Assembly (NCBI GenBank): GCA_002365175.1
Contig: DEZK01000027.1
Location: 62,001-126,000 of the forward strand
DNA: 64,000 bases
From: Raskinella chloraquaticus (SeqCode)
GTDB lineage: Bacteria; Pseudomonadota; Alphaproteobacteria; Rhizobiales; UBA4765
Direction of reading: 5' to 3'
Positions within the stretch are counted from its first letter, which is position 1, and every line of letters starts with the position of its first letter. The notes under the pieces were generated by a model. It worked only from the letters and a program-made list of their open reading frames with translations, did not search any database and had not been told where the DNA came from. Shown piece after piece: positions 43,532 through 52,050 of this stretch. Both the position numbers and the translations under genes were made by a program.

Positions 43532-43963
43532 ATGTCCTCCCTCGCCTGGCCCGCTGACGGGACCTTGCTGCGGGCCCCGGCTCGATGATTGCCAAAACAT
43601 GCCGTGAACCGCCGGGCTCTGCAAGGGTGCGACATATCGTCCTAGAACTGGCAAAAGCGGCAGCACAACCAGCCCAGAAAAATAGACGATAATGTCACGT
43701 TTCCGCCCCAATACTGTCGCGTTAGCGCCATGCGCCGTCGTCATCATCCAGATGTTGCCTCGGGCTTGGTCCGGGGGCGGCGGCACCCCAGCCCCCAGCC
43801 CCAACGTCGCCTCCGGACCAGCCCACCCAACCCCGCCCCTGTCAAACCGTAACAGTTGCCATGGTCAGAATGGCGGTGGCACTGTTTTTTAACGGCGAAA
43901 AGCTAAACTCCCCCTGATTTTTGACACGATGCGCGCCTGTGGCAGTCCAGGAAGCGGGGACAG
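43532..43963. other. Gene-free region between DUF2794 and the flippase gene
   Basis: About 430 bases between divergent genes, with no convincing coding frame. It contains a C-rich stretch at about 43770-43850 and a terminator-like hairpin at 43851-43890. Promoters for both flanking genes should be here. I see no recognised riboswitch or RNA family. Confidence 0.6.
43851..43890 (+). terminator. Intrinsic-terminator-like hairpin with no gene before it
   Basis: AACAGTTGCCA (43851-43861) pairs with TGGCACTGTT (43877-43886), with one bulged base, and a TTTT run follows to 43890. On the plus strand no gene ends upstream, so it may end a small RNA or a leader transcript of the flippase gene, whose start is 74 bases further on. 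Confidence 0.5.
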
Positions 43964-45364
43964 TTGAGCGATATCAGTCTCCAGATCGGCGCCAAGAGCA
44001 CTTCCACGCCTGCGGAACTGAAGGCGGACAAGCCAGCGTGGTGGCGGGTGGTGTTGCGGCGCGTTTCTGCGTCGGGCATGGGCGCTCAGGCTGCCGTTCT
44101 TGCGTTCGCGCTGCGACTGGCAAGCGCTGTGATCACCTATGCGATGCAGATTTGGCTGGCCCGCAGCATCGGTGCCGGCGAATACGGCATCTATGTCTAT
44201 GTGTGGTCGGTTGTGCTGATTGTCGGACATCTGGCGGGACTGGGTCTTTCCTTGTCAGCGCCCCGGCTCATTGCCGAATTGAAAGCCAATCACGACATCG
44301 CCGGCTTGCGCGGCTTCCTGCGGGTGAGCCGCATCATCGCCGTCATCAGCGCTACCATCGTTGCGGCGATGATGATCCATGTCATTAACATCGTCTGGTC
44401 AATCGCGGATGCGCATATCGCGCCGCTCATCCTGGTGCTGTGCTGCCTGCCGCTGTTTACTCTAACGGAAATCCAGGACGCGCTCGCGCGCTGCCATGAC
44501 GCGCCGCTGCTCGGGTTAGCGCCGCCTTATCTTCTGCGCCCGCTTCTGCTGTTTGCTGTCGCGCTTCTGGCACTTGCGGCAGGCTTCATGCCCAATGCCC
44601 GGACCATTGCCGTCAGTGCCGTCATCGCCACCTGGGCCACTGGTATCGTTCAGGCGATATTGCTGTCGCGCCTGCTGGCAAACCGGGTCACGGCCGGATC
44701 GCTTTCTTACGCAACGCCGGCATGGCTTGCCGCCAGCCTGCCCTTGCTGGTGTCGGAAGGCTCACGCATCATCGTGCAGAACAGCGATGTGGTCATCCTT
44801 GCGTTTCTTGCAACGCCGCAGGATGTCGGCGCCTATTATGCTGTGACGAAAACCATGGTGCTGGGTGCGTTTGTGTCCTTTGCGGTGGGGGCGGCGGTGT
44901 CGCATCGTCTGGCTGCACACCACACGCGTGGCGAGAAGGATAAGCTTGCCGCCATTGTGAGGCGGAGCACGGGCTGGATGTTCTGGGCGAGTTTCGCCTC
45001 GCTTGCGCTCATGCTGGCGCTAGGCCGCCCGTTTCTGTCGCTGTTTGGGAGTGATTTCGTCCCCTACTACCCGCTGATGTTTGTCATGGCGCTCGGCTTC
45101 CTTGCCCGCGCCTCGATCGGGCCGGCAGAGCGTCTTTTGGCAGCGATCGGCGATCAGGCCGCCTGCGCCCGCGTCTATGTGATTACCCTGGTGACTGGCC
45201 TCGTCCTGCAGGCAGCGCTTGCTTATGCCTTCGGTGTCGCCGGGCTGGCGATTGCGGCAGCGCTGACGCTCATCATCGAAACCATGTTGCTGATTTCGGC
45301 AGCGTGGCGGCGCCATCGCCTGGCACTTGGCATCTGGCGGCGCGGGCCGATCATTCAGAGCTGA
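43964..45364 (+). CDS. Polysaccharide flippase, Wzx/MATE-like
   Basis: A 466-residue membrane protein with twelve to fourteen hydrophobic segments and the oligosaccharide-flippase pattern. There is an N-terminal cytosolic stretch, then FALRLASAVITYAMQIWLAR and GAGEYGIYVYVWSVVLIVGH, the common Wzx start with GxxxYGxY, and a second half beginning VSEGSRIIVQNSDVVILAFL. It would move a lipid-linked glycan across the inner membrane. The start is TTG 43964. No sugar genes are adjacent. It overlaps the acyl-CoA synthetase gene tail-to-tail by 10 bases. Confidence 0.88.
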   Translation: MSDISLQIGAKSTSTPAELKADKPAWWRVVLRRVSASGMGAQAAVLAFALRLASAVITYAMQIWLARSIGAGEYGIYVYVWSVVLIVGHLAGLGLSLSAPRLIAELKANHDIAGLRGFLRVSRIIAVISATIVAAMMIHVINIVWSIADAHIAPLILVLCCLPLFTLTEIQDALARCHDAPLLGLAPPYLLRPLLLFAVALLALAAGFMPNARTIAVSAVIATWATGIVQAILLSRLLANRVTAGSLSYATPAWLAASLPLLVSEGSRIIVQNSDVVILAFLATPQDVGAYYAVTKTMVLGAFVSFAVGAAVSHRLAAHHTRGEKDKLAAIVRRSTGWMFWASFASLALMLALGRPFLSLFGSDFVPYYPLMFVMALGFLARASIGPAERLLAAIGDQAACARVYVITLVTGLVLQAALAYAFGVAGLAIAAALTLIIETMLLISAAWRRHRLALGIWRRGPIIQS

Positions 45365-46971
45365 TCGCGCAGCAGGCGACGGATGATCTTGCCGGTCGTT
45401 GTCATCGGCAGGCTGTCGACGAAGGCGATCTCGCGCGGATACTCATGAGCCGATAATCTCTCGCGAACAAAGGCGCTGATGTCGTTGCGCAACGTCTCGC
45501 TTTCACTGTGGCCGGCTTTCAACTGGATGAAAGCCTTGACGATTTCGGTGCGCAGCGCATCCGGCTTGCCGATCACGGCGGCAAGGGCAACGGCCGGGTG
45601 TTTCAGCAGGCAGTCCTCGATCTCGCCCGGGCCGATACGGTAGCCGGCCGACGTGATGACATCATCATCGCGGCCGATGAAATGGACATAGCCCTCTTCA
45701 TCAACCAGCCCCTGATCGCCGGTTGTCATCCAGTCGCCGATGAATTTGCGGGTGGTCGCCTCCGGTTGATTCCAGTAGGCCAGAAACATCACCGGATCAG
45801 GGCGCCTGACAGCGATCTGGCCCGGCTCCATGGCGGCGCATATTGTTCCGTCATCACGGATGACGGCCACCTCATGGCCGGGTACCGGCTTGCCGATGAA
45901 GCCGGCTTTGCTGACGCCAATGCGGGCGCAGGACGCAAGCACGAGATTGCATTCCGTCTGGCCATAGAATTCATTGACCGCGAAGCCGAAGGCCTCGCGC
46001 GACCAGGCAAAGGTTTCAGCCCCGAGGCTTTCTCCCCCTGAGCCTATGGTGCGCAAAACAAGCTTGTGGCGCCCGGCAGGCAGCGGGGCGGTGCGCAGCA
46101 TTTTCAGAGCCGTTGGCGGGATGAAGGCATTACGGACCGCGAAGTCGGCCATGAGCCCGTAAGCGCGATCAGGGTCGAATTTTTCATTGCGCCCGGCCAC
46201 GACCGGCAGACCGAAATGAAGGGCGGGCAGCAGGATGTTGAGCAGCCCTCCCGCCCAGGCCCAGTCAGCGGGCGTCCACAGCCGGTCTCCCTCCTCGGGC
46301 AGAAAGGCATGTGCCATCTGGACGCCTGGCAGATGGCCAAGGACAACACGATGGGCATGGAGCGCGCCTTTGGGCGGGCCGGTCGTGCCGGATGTGTAGA
46401 TCATCATCGCCGGATCATCGGGCCCGGTGTCGGCGGTCACAAACCGGTCGCGGGCACCCGCCAGCAGCGCCGTGAATTCCAGCGCGCCGGCGGCCGGGCC
46501 CTCGGTCGAGAGCAATGTCGACAGCGCCGGCAAGCGAGCGCGAATCTCGGCGATCTTGGCAAGGCCCACGAGATTGCTGATCGCCAGTGTGACGCCGGCA
46601 TCGCGCAAACGATATTCCAGCGCCTCGACCCCGAAGAGAACGGCGAGCGGCAGGGCGATCGCGCCCAGCTTGTAGAGCGCCATGTGAATGACCGGCACCT
46701 GCCAGCCCTGCGGCAGGATGATGGCGACGCGATCACTGCGCTGAATGCCCAGCGCCTGGAGCGCGTTGGCCAGACGATTGGCCTGTTTCTGCATATCGGC
46801 GAAGCTCAGCGCGGCGATGCGGTCGTGGTCATCCTTCCACAAGATGGCGGGGCGCGTCGGGTCAGTTTCGGCCCAGCGATCACAACAATAGGTAGCAATG
46901 TTGTAGCGAGCAGGAATCTGCCACGTAAAATTCCGGCGGAGGGACTGGTAATCGTCAGCGCTGTGCAGCAT
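45355..46971 (-). CDS. AMP-dependent acyl-CoA synthetase, medium-chain (ACSM) type
   Basis: A 538-residue adenylate-forming enzyme that activates a carboxylic acid to its CoA thioester. MIYTSGTTGPPKGALHAHR is the P-loop and FYGQTECNLVLASCA the adenine/acyl site. YVHFIGRDDDVITSAGYRIG is the hinge, and the catalytic Lys is in MTTTGKIIRRLLRDQL. The NEFYGQTE form and the domain lengths fit ACSM/medium-chain or benzoate-like ligases rather than acetyl-CoA synthetase. The substrate is not known. It lies upstream of no related gene; the next on its strand at the 5' side is the CAP lipoprotein. Confidence 0.92.
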   Translation of the reverse strand: MLHSADDYQSLRRNFTWQIPARYNIATYCCDRWAETDPTRPAILWKDDHDRIAALSFADMQKQANRLANALQALGIQRSDRVAIILPQGWQVPVIHMALYKLGAIALPLAVLFGVEALEYRLRDAGVTLAISNLVGLAKIAEIRARLPALSTLLSTEGPAAGALEFTALLAGARDRFVTADTGPDDPAMMIYTSGTTGPPKGALHAHRVVLGHLPGVQMAHAFLPEEGDRLWTPADWAWAGGLLNILLPALHFGLPVVAGRNEKFDPDRAYGLMADFAVRNAFIPPTALKMLRTAPLPAGRHKLVLRTIGSGGESLGAETFAWSREAFGFAVNEFYGQTECNLVLASCARIGVSKAGFIGKPVPGHEVAVIRDDGTICAAMEPGQIAVRRPDPVMFLAYWNQPEATTRKFIGDWMTTGDQGLVDEEGYVHFIGRDDDVITSAGYRIGPGEIEDCLLKHPAVALAAVIGKPDALRTEIVKAFIQLKAGHSESETLRNDISAFVRERLSAHEYPREIAFVDSLPMTTTGKIIRRLLRDQL

Positions 46972-46992
46972 CGCCGTGCTCCGATGATCGCC

Positions 46993-47517
46993 TCACCCCT
47001 TGCGAGCCATCACCAGCACCCAGAACACACTATATTTCGAGCGCGGTGCATAGATGGCGGCAATACCAAAATGCGTGGCGCCGGGCAGCTTCAACACCTG
47101 GTCATGCGGCTTTGAGCCGCGCCAGCCGGAAAAGGCTTCAGCGAGCGTGTGATAGCCGGCTGATACATTTTCACCCGCCTGCACCACCTGAATGCCGCGC
47201 CTGTTCAATCGCTCGGTGATGGCTGTCTGCGTCAGGGAAGCCTTGATGTCGTCGCGCCCGGCAAGCGTTGCCGCCATCTCGCGCGCGACCTCGACAAGGC
47301 GCGGATCAGGCTCAACCGCCGACAGACCAAAATTATGCCGATAGCCGGTGAAGACCGACGCTGCGGTTGGCAGATCGACCGTCAGCCCGTAGCGCGCCAT
47401 ATCCTGAAAGAGCGGCGGTACGGGGCGCGAGCCGAGGCGGGGCTCGCCACAGCCGGTCAGGGTCAGGCAGAGGGCCGCCAGCAGCGTCAGCGACAGCGGG
47501 GACTTCATATGCGTCAT
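46993..47517 (-). CDS. CAP-domain lipoprotein
   Basis: A protein of about 174 residues with a lipoprotein signal (SLTLLAALCLTLTGCGEP; Cys of LTGC is lipidated). The rest is a CAP/SCP-PR1 domain: YRHNFGLSAVEPDPRLVEVA, then GENVSAGYHTLAEAFSGW and HDQVLKLPGATHFGIAAIY. These cover the family's CAP motif regions, with a His retained. The role is unknown; related proteins act in the cell envelope. Three ATGs follow GGAG; the one at 47517 has the best 6-base spacing. It lies between MscS and the acyl-CoA synthetase on the same strand. Confidence 0.85.
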   Translation of the reverse strand: MTHMKSPLSLTLLAALCLTLTGCGEPRLGSRPVPPLFQDMARYGLTVDLPTAASVFTGYRHNFGLSAVEPDPRLVEVAREMAATLAGRDDIKASLTQTAITERLNRRGIQVVQAGENVSAGYHTLAEAFSGWRGSKPHDQVLKLPGATHFGIAAIYAPRSKYSVFWVLVMARKG

Positions 47518-47560
47518 CATCATCTCCAGGGCATCGCCCGCCAGTCATGGGAAGGGGTCA

Positions 47561-49906
47561 TCAGCGGATGACAAACCCGGCTTCGGCGAAGCGACGCACG
47601 ATCTCGAAGCGCAGATCACTACAGACTGTTGCGACATTGTCGACATTGGCGACAACGCTGCGCAGCTCGAAAATCATCGCGCCTTCGGTGATCTCGCTCA
47701 TCAACACCTTCGGCGAGGGCTGTGGCAAGATCATCGGATGCACCCTGGCGATCTCAACCAGAAGATCGCGGACGTTATGGGGATCGACGCTGTGGGCGAC
47801 GCCAACACGTATCTTGGCCTGGCCCAGCAGATCGTTGTGCATCCAGTTTTTGACATTGCCGGAGACCAGTGCGGAATTTGGTACAATCAGCACGGCGCGA
47901 TCGAAGGTTTCGATTTCAGTGGCGCGGACGTTGATGCGCTTCACATAGCCTTCGGCATCGCCGACAACGATAAGATCGCCCGATTTTATCGGGCGTTCGG
48001 CAAGAAGAATGAGCCCTGACACAAAGTTCGATACGATCGACTGGAGGCCGAAGCCGATACCAACCGACAGAGCGCCGGCGACGATGGCGAGGTTCTGGAA
48101 ATCAATGCCGAGATAGGTAAAGCCGATGGCGGCGGCGATGATGATGCCGATATAGCCGATGCCGGTATAGATCGAGTTGCGCAGGCCGATATCCATGCGG
48201 GTGGCTGGCAGAAAGCGCTGGTCCAGCCAGCGCTGGACCGCCCGGGTGATGATGAGGCCGATGGTAAAGATGCCAAGGCTGCCGAGAAGGGCTGCGAGCG
48301 ACAGGGTGATGCCGCCGATCTTCACCCCGAAGAAGGCGGCGCGCATCATGTCGAGCGCGTCGCGTGAATCAACGCCCCATGGCGCGATCAGCATGAAGAC
48401 CGCAATAATCGTAACGAAGGCACGCAGGATACCGGAACTCAGAATGCCGGAGAGCGCAACGGAACTTGATTCGATGCCCAGCATGATGGCAAGGCGCCGG
48501 CCGGCGCGCGTGTCGGGGCGGGTGATCTCGCCGACCGCGACATCTATGAGGTTAAGAGCAATCACCAGCACGCCGAGGATGATGACCGCCCAGACGACCT
48601 GCCCGGCCAGAAATGACGCAAAGGCGAGATAGCCGAAGAGCGCGCCGCCACCGACAAACAGAACGGCGAGCCAGAGCGCCAGCCTTAGTGTCCGCCACAG
48701 CGGCGAACTCAGTGCCGGATCACCATAGGCGCTTTTTGCGCGCTCCTCCTGTTCCGAGTTCTCGACATAGGCGACGGCTGCGAGGCCGGCGGCAAGAACG
48801 ATCGAGAAAATGAGCGCCTTCGTGCCGAACGTGGCAAGCGTCACCGGCAGGGGAACGGCGATGGTGTTGTTAAACTGCTGGAGGAGATGAAAGCCGGCAA
48901 TGACGGAGGCGATGGCTGTGAGGCTTGCCATGGCAGGTTGCGCCAGACGGTCGGACATCGGCAACAAGCGCCATAATGGCCGGGCGGGCTCAAACAGTGT
49001 GAGGGCTATCGCCCTGACGCCGGTCAAGATGGCGGTGGCATAAATCACCGCATCGGCAAGGATGCGGAAACGGAAGGGCAGCAGATCAAGCCCGGCCAGA
49101 ACGCGGGCCACAAGAAAGACAACTGCCACCGGCAAAAGGGCGTTGATGAGCGCTGTCCATACCGCCAGCAGGGCGCGCTCCATGGGGCTTGGCTTGTCGG
49201 CTTTGCCGTGACGGAAAAGAGCGCTGACCGGCGCTGACAGCAGGCGCTGGCGGACGGGGCGGTAGAGGATGGTGGCAACGCCAATCACCGCCAGAAGGAC
49301 AGCAAATTCAAGAAAATTACCGGTCCTGCTGAGGATGGCAATCCAGTCGGAGACAAGATAGCTGATACCCACGGTGATGCGCGGGAGGGCGCTGAACACC
49401 TCGCGCCAGAGGCTGGGATCGAGAATCGACTGGGTGTGCTCGAAGATCTGACGGGTGAAAAGATCGCGCCGGCGCTCGATAATGCGGTCGGACAATTGCG
49501 ACAGGTCAACCTGCAGCACACGCGCCTGGCGGAGCGCGGTGTTCAATTCGTTGAGGTTTTTGCTTTCCGCCTCGCGGTCCTTCGTTATCTCCGGTGCTTC
49601 ACTCTGCCCGCCTTCAGGCTTCGGCCCGATCTGTTTCAGTCGTTCATCGCTCGCCTTGGCGTCGGGTTCAAGATCAACAATAAGGTCACCAAGATCGCCG
49701 CTGGCGCCGTCGATGTCACTGCGCAATCCCGATAATTCGTCCTGGGTGAGACCTTGGCGCTGGAGGGCTGCATTGAGCCGTTCAATCAGCGCGCGATGGG
49801 TATCGAGACGCTTCTTGACGGTGGCATCGGTCGCCAGCGCTGCGCCGGCGAATGCCAGGCACATCAGGATCGTTGCCAGAATCTGGCATAGCCGCGTTGT
49901 CCGCAT
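47561..49906 (-). CDS. Large mechanosensitive channel, DUF3772-MscS
   Basis: A 781-residue inner-membrane channel of the multi-domain MscS class that relieves osmotic pressure. A signal sequence (ILATILMCLAFAGAALA) is followed by a helical periplasmic region rich in Asp, Glu and Lys (residues 28-130). A DUF3772-like segment (SQLSDRIIERRRDLFTRQIF) and about ten membrane helices follow, and then the MscS pore with GALSVGIGFGLQSIVSNFVS and the beta domain ERPIKSGDLIVVGDAEGYVK. The Gly/Ala-rich pore helix is intact. Confidence 0.94.
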   Translation of the reverse strand: MRTTRLCQILATILMCLAFAGAALATDATVKKRLDTHRALIERLNAALQRQGLTQDELSGLRSDIDGASGDLGDLIVDLEPDAKASDERLKQIGPKPEGGQSEAPEITKDREAESKNLNELNTALRQARVLQVDLSQLSDRIIERRRDLFTRQIFEHTQSILDPSLWREVFSALPRITVGISYLVSDWIAILSRTGNFLEFAVLLAVIGVATILYRPVRQRLLSAPVSALFRHGKADKPSPMERALLAVWTALINALLPVAVVFLVARVLAGLDLLPFRFRILADAVIYATAILTGVRAIALTLFEPARPLWRLLPMSDRLAQPAMASLTAIASVIAGFHLLQQFNNTIAVPLPVTLATFGTKALIFSIVLAAGLAAVAYVENSEQEERAKSAYGDPALSSPLWRTLRLALWLAVLFVGGGALFGYLAFASFLAGQVVWAVIILGVLVIALNLIDVAVGEITRPDTRAGRRLAIMLGIESSSVALSGILSSGILRAFVTIIAVFMLIAPWGVDSRDALDMMRAAFFGVKIGGITLSLAALLGSLGIFTIGLIITRAVQRWLDQRFLPATRMDIGLRNSIYTGIGYIGIIIAAAIGFTYLGIDFQNLAIVAGALSVGIGFGLQSIVSNFVSGLILLAERPIKSGDLIVVGDAEGYVKRINVRATEIETFDRAVLIVPNSALVSGNVKNWMHNDLLGQAKIRVGVAHSVDPHNVRDLLVEIARVHPMILPQPSPKVLMSEITEGAMIFELRSVVANVDNVATVCSDLRFEIVRRFAEAGFVIR

Positions 49907-49974
49907 CCCGGTCTCCTCACCTACGAATCAGGCGGGCCCAAGGCAAACGAAAGCTTGCAGCGGGTCAAGTGTGC

Positions 49975-52050
49975 TCAATCGAGGCGGATTCTCACCGACG
50001 CGCTCGCCCCGCTGCGATCATTGACCGAGATGCGGACGAAGCCAGGCCCACGCGGCAGCCATTCGGCGCTGCGGCGGATGTCGTCTCCGGGCAATGGCAC
50101 GCCATCGACGAACCATTGCAGCGGCGTCACGCCGCCCGCACCCTTGAGAAGGATCGGCTCGTCCGGATTGCGTTCCAGGCGGGAGCCGTCGGGCGGGAAG
50201 GCGACGCTGAGGCGTGCTTCGCCCAACGTTCCGCCATGGGACTGGCTGAAGCGATAAGCAGCCTGACCAAACGCACGCAAAGGCGGGGGAAGGGACGCGT
50301 TCGTCACCGACAGCGCGCCGTCTGGCGGCGCTGGCAGATCGCCGGCGCGCGGCAATCTGGCGAAGGCTTCAAACAATAGCGGCGCTGCGGCGCCGCGCCC
50401 GGTCAGGCCGGAAACCGCTCCGTTATCGGGGCGGCCAACCCATACGGCAATCGTCGTCTGCCGGGTGAAGCCAACCGCCCAGGCGTCGCGAAAACCATAG
50501 GACGTCCCTGTCTTGAAGGCGAACTGCCCGCCCAGCATGCCATCGGGCGGTGGTGCCTGACGCAGGATGTCGGCGACATAAAAGGCAGCGAGAGGGTCGC
50601 TCAGGCGCTGCTCGATCACCGGATCGCTGGCCTGCGAGCGAAGCGCGATGGTTGTGCCGCCGCGCGCCAGTCCGCTATAGAGCCGCGCGAGATCGCTCAA
50701 ACTCATCCCCAGCCCACCCAGACCAACGGCAAGACCGGGCACGGTGCCGTTTGGCAGGATTGTGGCCGCGCCTGCCGCGTTGAGGCGTGACAGGAACCGC
50801 TGGGGTGTCAGACGTTCGAGAAATTCAATCGCCGGAAGATTAAGCGATTGTTGCAATGCCTTGCGCACGCTGAGCGTGCCCTGGTGGCCACGGTCGAAAT
50901 TGACGGGAGCGTAGGCACCGTAGCGCTGTGCCTCATCGCTCACCAGCGTCTCGGGGTGAGCAAGCCCCTCATCGAAGGCAAGAGCGTAGATGAACGGCTT
51001 CAGCGTCGAGCCGGGCGAGCGCAGCGCCAGCGTCATGTCAACCGCGCCAGCACGGGTGCGATCAAGATAGCCAGCGGATGCCACATGGGCACGGAGCGCG
51101 CCGCTGCCATTATCAAGGACGATGATGGCAGCTGATAATTTCGGTCCCAGACTTGCCACCCGCTCGGCAATGAGCGCTTCAAGGCTCACTTGCAGAGATT
51201 TATCGATCGTCGTGATGATCTGCTGCGAACCGAACGTGGAGGACATCAGACGTTCGGCCAGATGGGCGGCGTGAAGGGGTATGGCGCGGCGTGATACGGG
51301 TATGACCTCATCGGCGGCGGCGGCGATATCGGCGCTGCTGACGGCACCCAGCCGCTCGAGCCGGCGCAAGACACGCTCTCGCGCCTGGCGCGCGGCGGCT
51401 ACCGCCTGATCGGGGCGGCGTGCCTCGGGGTTTTGCGGCAGCGCGACCAGCAGGGCCGTTTCACCGATACTGAGCCGGCGCGGCTCCTTGCCGAAATAGG
51501 CGAGGCTTGCGGTGCGCAACCCTTCCAGATTGCCGCCATAGGGCGCAAGCGTCAGATAGAGGCGCAGGATGTCCCGCTTGCTCAGGCGCGCCTCCAGCGC
51601 CAGCGCATGCAACATCTGGTGCAATTTAGCCGTCAGACTGCGCTCCGGGCGCGGTTCAAGCAGGCGGGCAAGCTGCATGGTGATGGTCGAGCCGCCGGAC
51701 ACCACTCGCCCGCGCCACAGGCGCTGGAAGCCAGCGCGGATCAGTGCCAGCGCATCGATGCCGCTATGGGAATAAAAACGCCGATCTTCATAGGCGATCA
51801 GTAATGCGAGGAAACGCTGGTCAATGGCCTCAACATCCACGGGCAGGCGCCATTTGCCATCATTGGTGAGGAAGGGACGAAGCAGCTCGCCGTGACGATC
51901 AAGGACAAGTGTTGACAGATTGCTGGCCGGCGCGAGGGATGGCGGGGCAAGCTGACGGATGGCAAAGCGCGCAGCGGGCGGCGCGGCAAATCCGAGCAGC
52001 AGCACTGCAGCGCACAGCGCAAGACTGTTCCTTGCCCGCCGGCTGATCAT
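49975..52050 (-). CDS. pbpC: Penicillin-binding protein 1C
   Basis: A 691-residue bifunctional peptidoglycan glycosyltransferase-transpeptidase anchored by an N-terminal helix (SLALCAAVLLLGFAAPPAAR). The GT51 domain has AYEDRRFYSHSGID (catalytic Glu) and GGSTITMQLARLLEP. The transpeptidase has the Ser of SPGSTLKPFIYALAF, an SxN-like site, and KTGTS in FKTGTSYGFRDAW. A C-terminal PBP1C domain follows (from about residue 600). The start overlaps the alpha-2-macroglobulin stop by 4 bases, the usual yfhM-pbpC pairing. Confidence 0.96.
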   Translation of the reverse strand: MISRRARNSLALCAAVLLLGFAAPPAARFAIRQLAPPSLAPASNLSTLVLDRHGELLRPFLTNDGKWRLPVDVEAIDQRFLALLIAYEDRRFYSHSGIDALALIRAGFQRLWRGRVVSGGSTITMQLARLLEPRPERSLTAKLHQMLHALALEARLSKRDILRLYLTLAPYGGNLEGLRTASLAYFGKEPRRLSIGETALLVALPQNPEARRPDQAVAAARQARERVLRRLERLGAVSSADIAAAADEVIPVSRRAIPLHAAHLAERLMSSTFGSQQIITTIDKSLQVSLEALIAERVASLGPKLSAAIIVLDNGSGALRAHVASAGYLDRTRAGAVDMTLALRSPGSTLKPFIYALAFDEGLAHPETLVSDEAQRYGAYAPVNFDRGHQGTLSVRKALQQSLNLPAIEFLERLTPQRFLSRLNAAGAATILPNGTVPGLAVGLGGLGMSLSDLARLYSGLARGGTTIALRSQASDPVIEQRLSDPLAAFYVADILRQAPPPDGMLGGQFAFKTGTSYGFRDAWAVGFTRQTTIAVWVGRPDNGAVSGLTGRGAAAPLLFEAFARLPRAGDLPAPPDGALSVTNASLPPPLRAFGQAAYRFSQSHGGTLGEARLSVAFPPDGSRLERNPDEPILLKGAGGVTPLQWFVDGVPLPGDDIRRSAEWLPRGPGFVRISVNDRSGASASVRIRLD

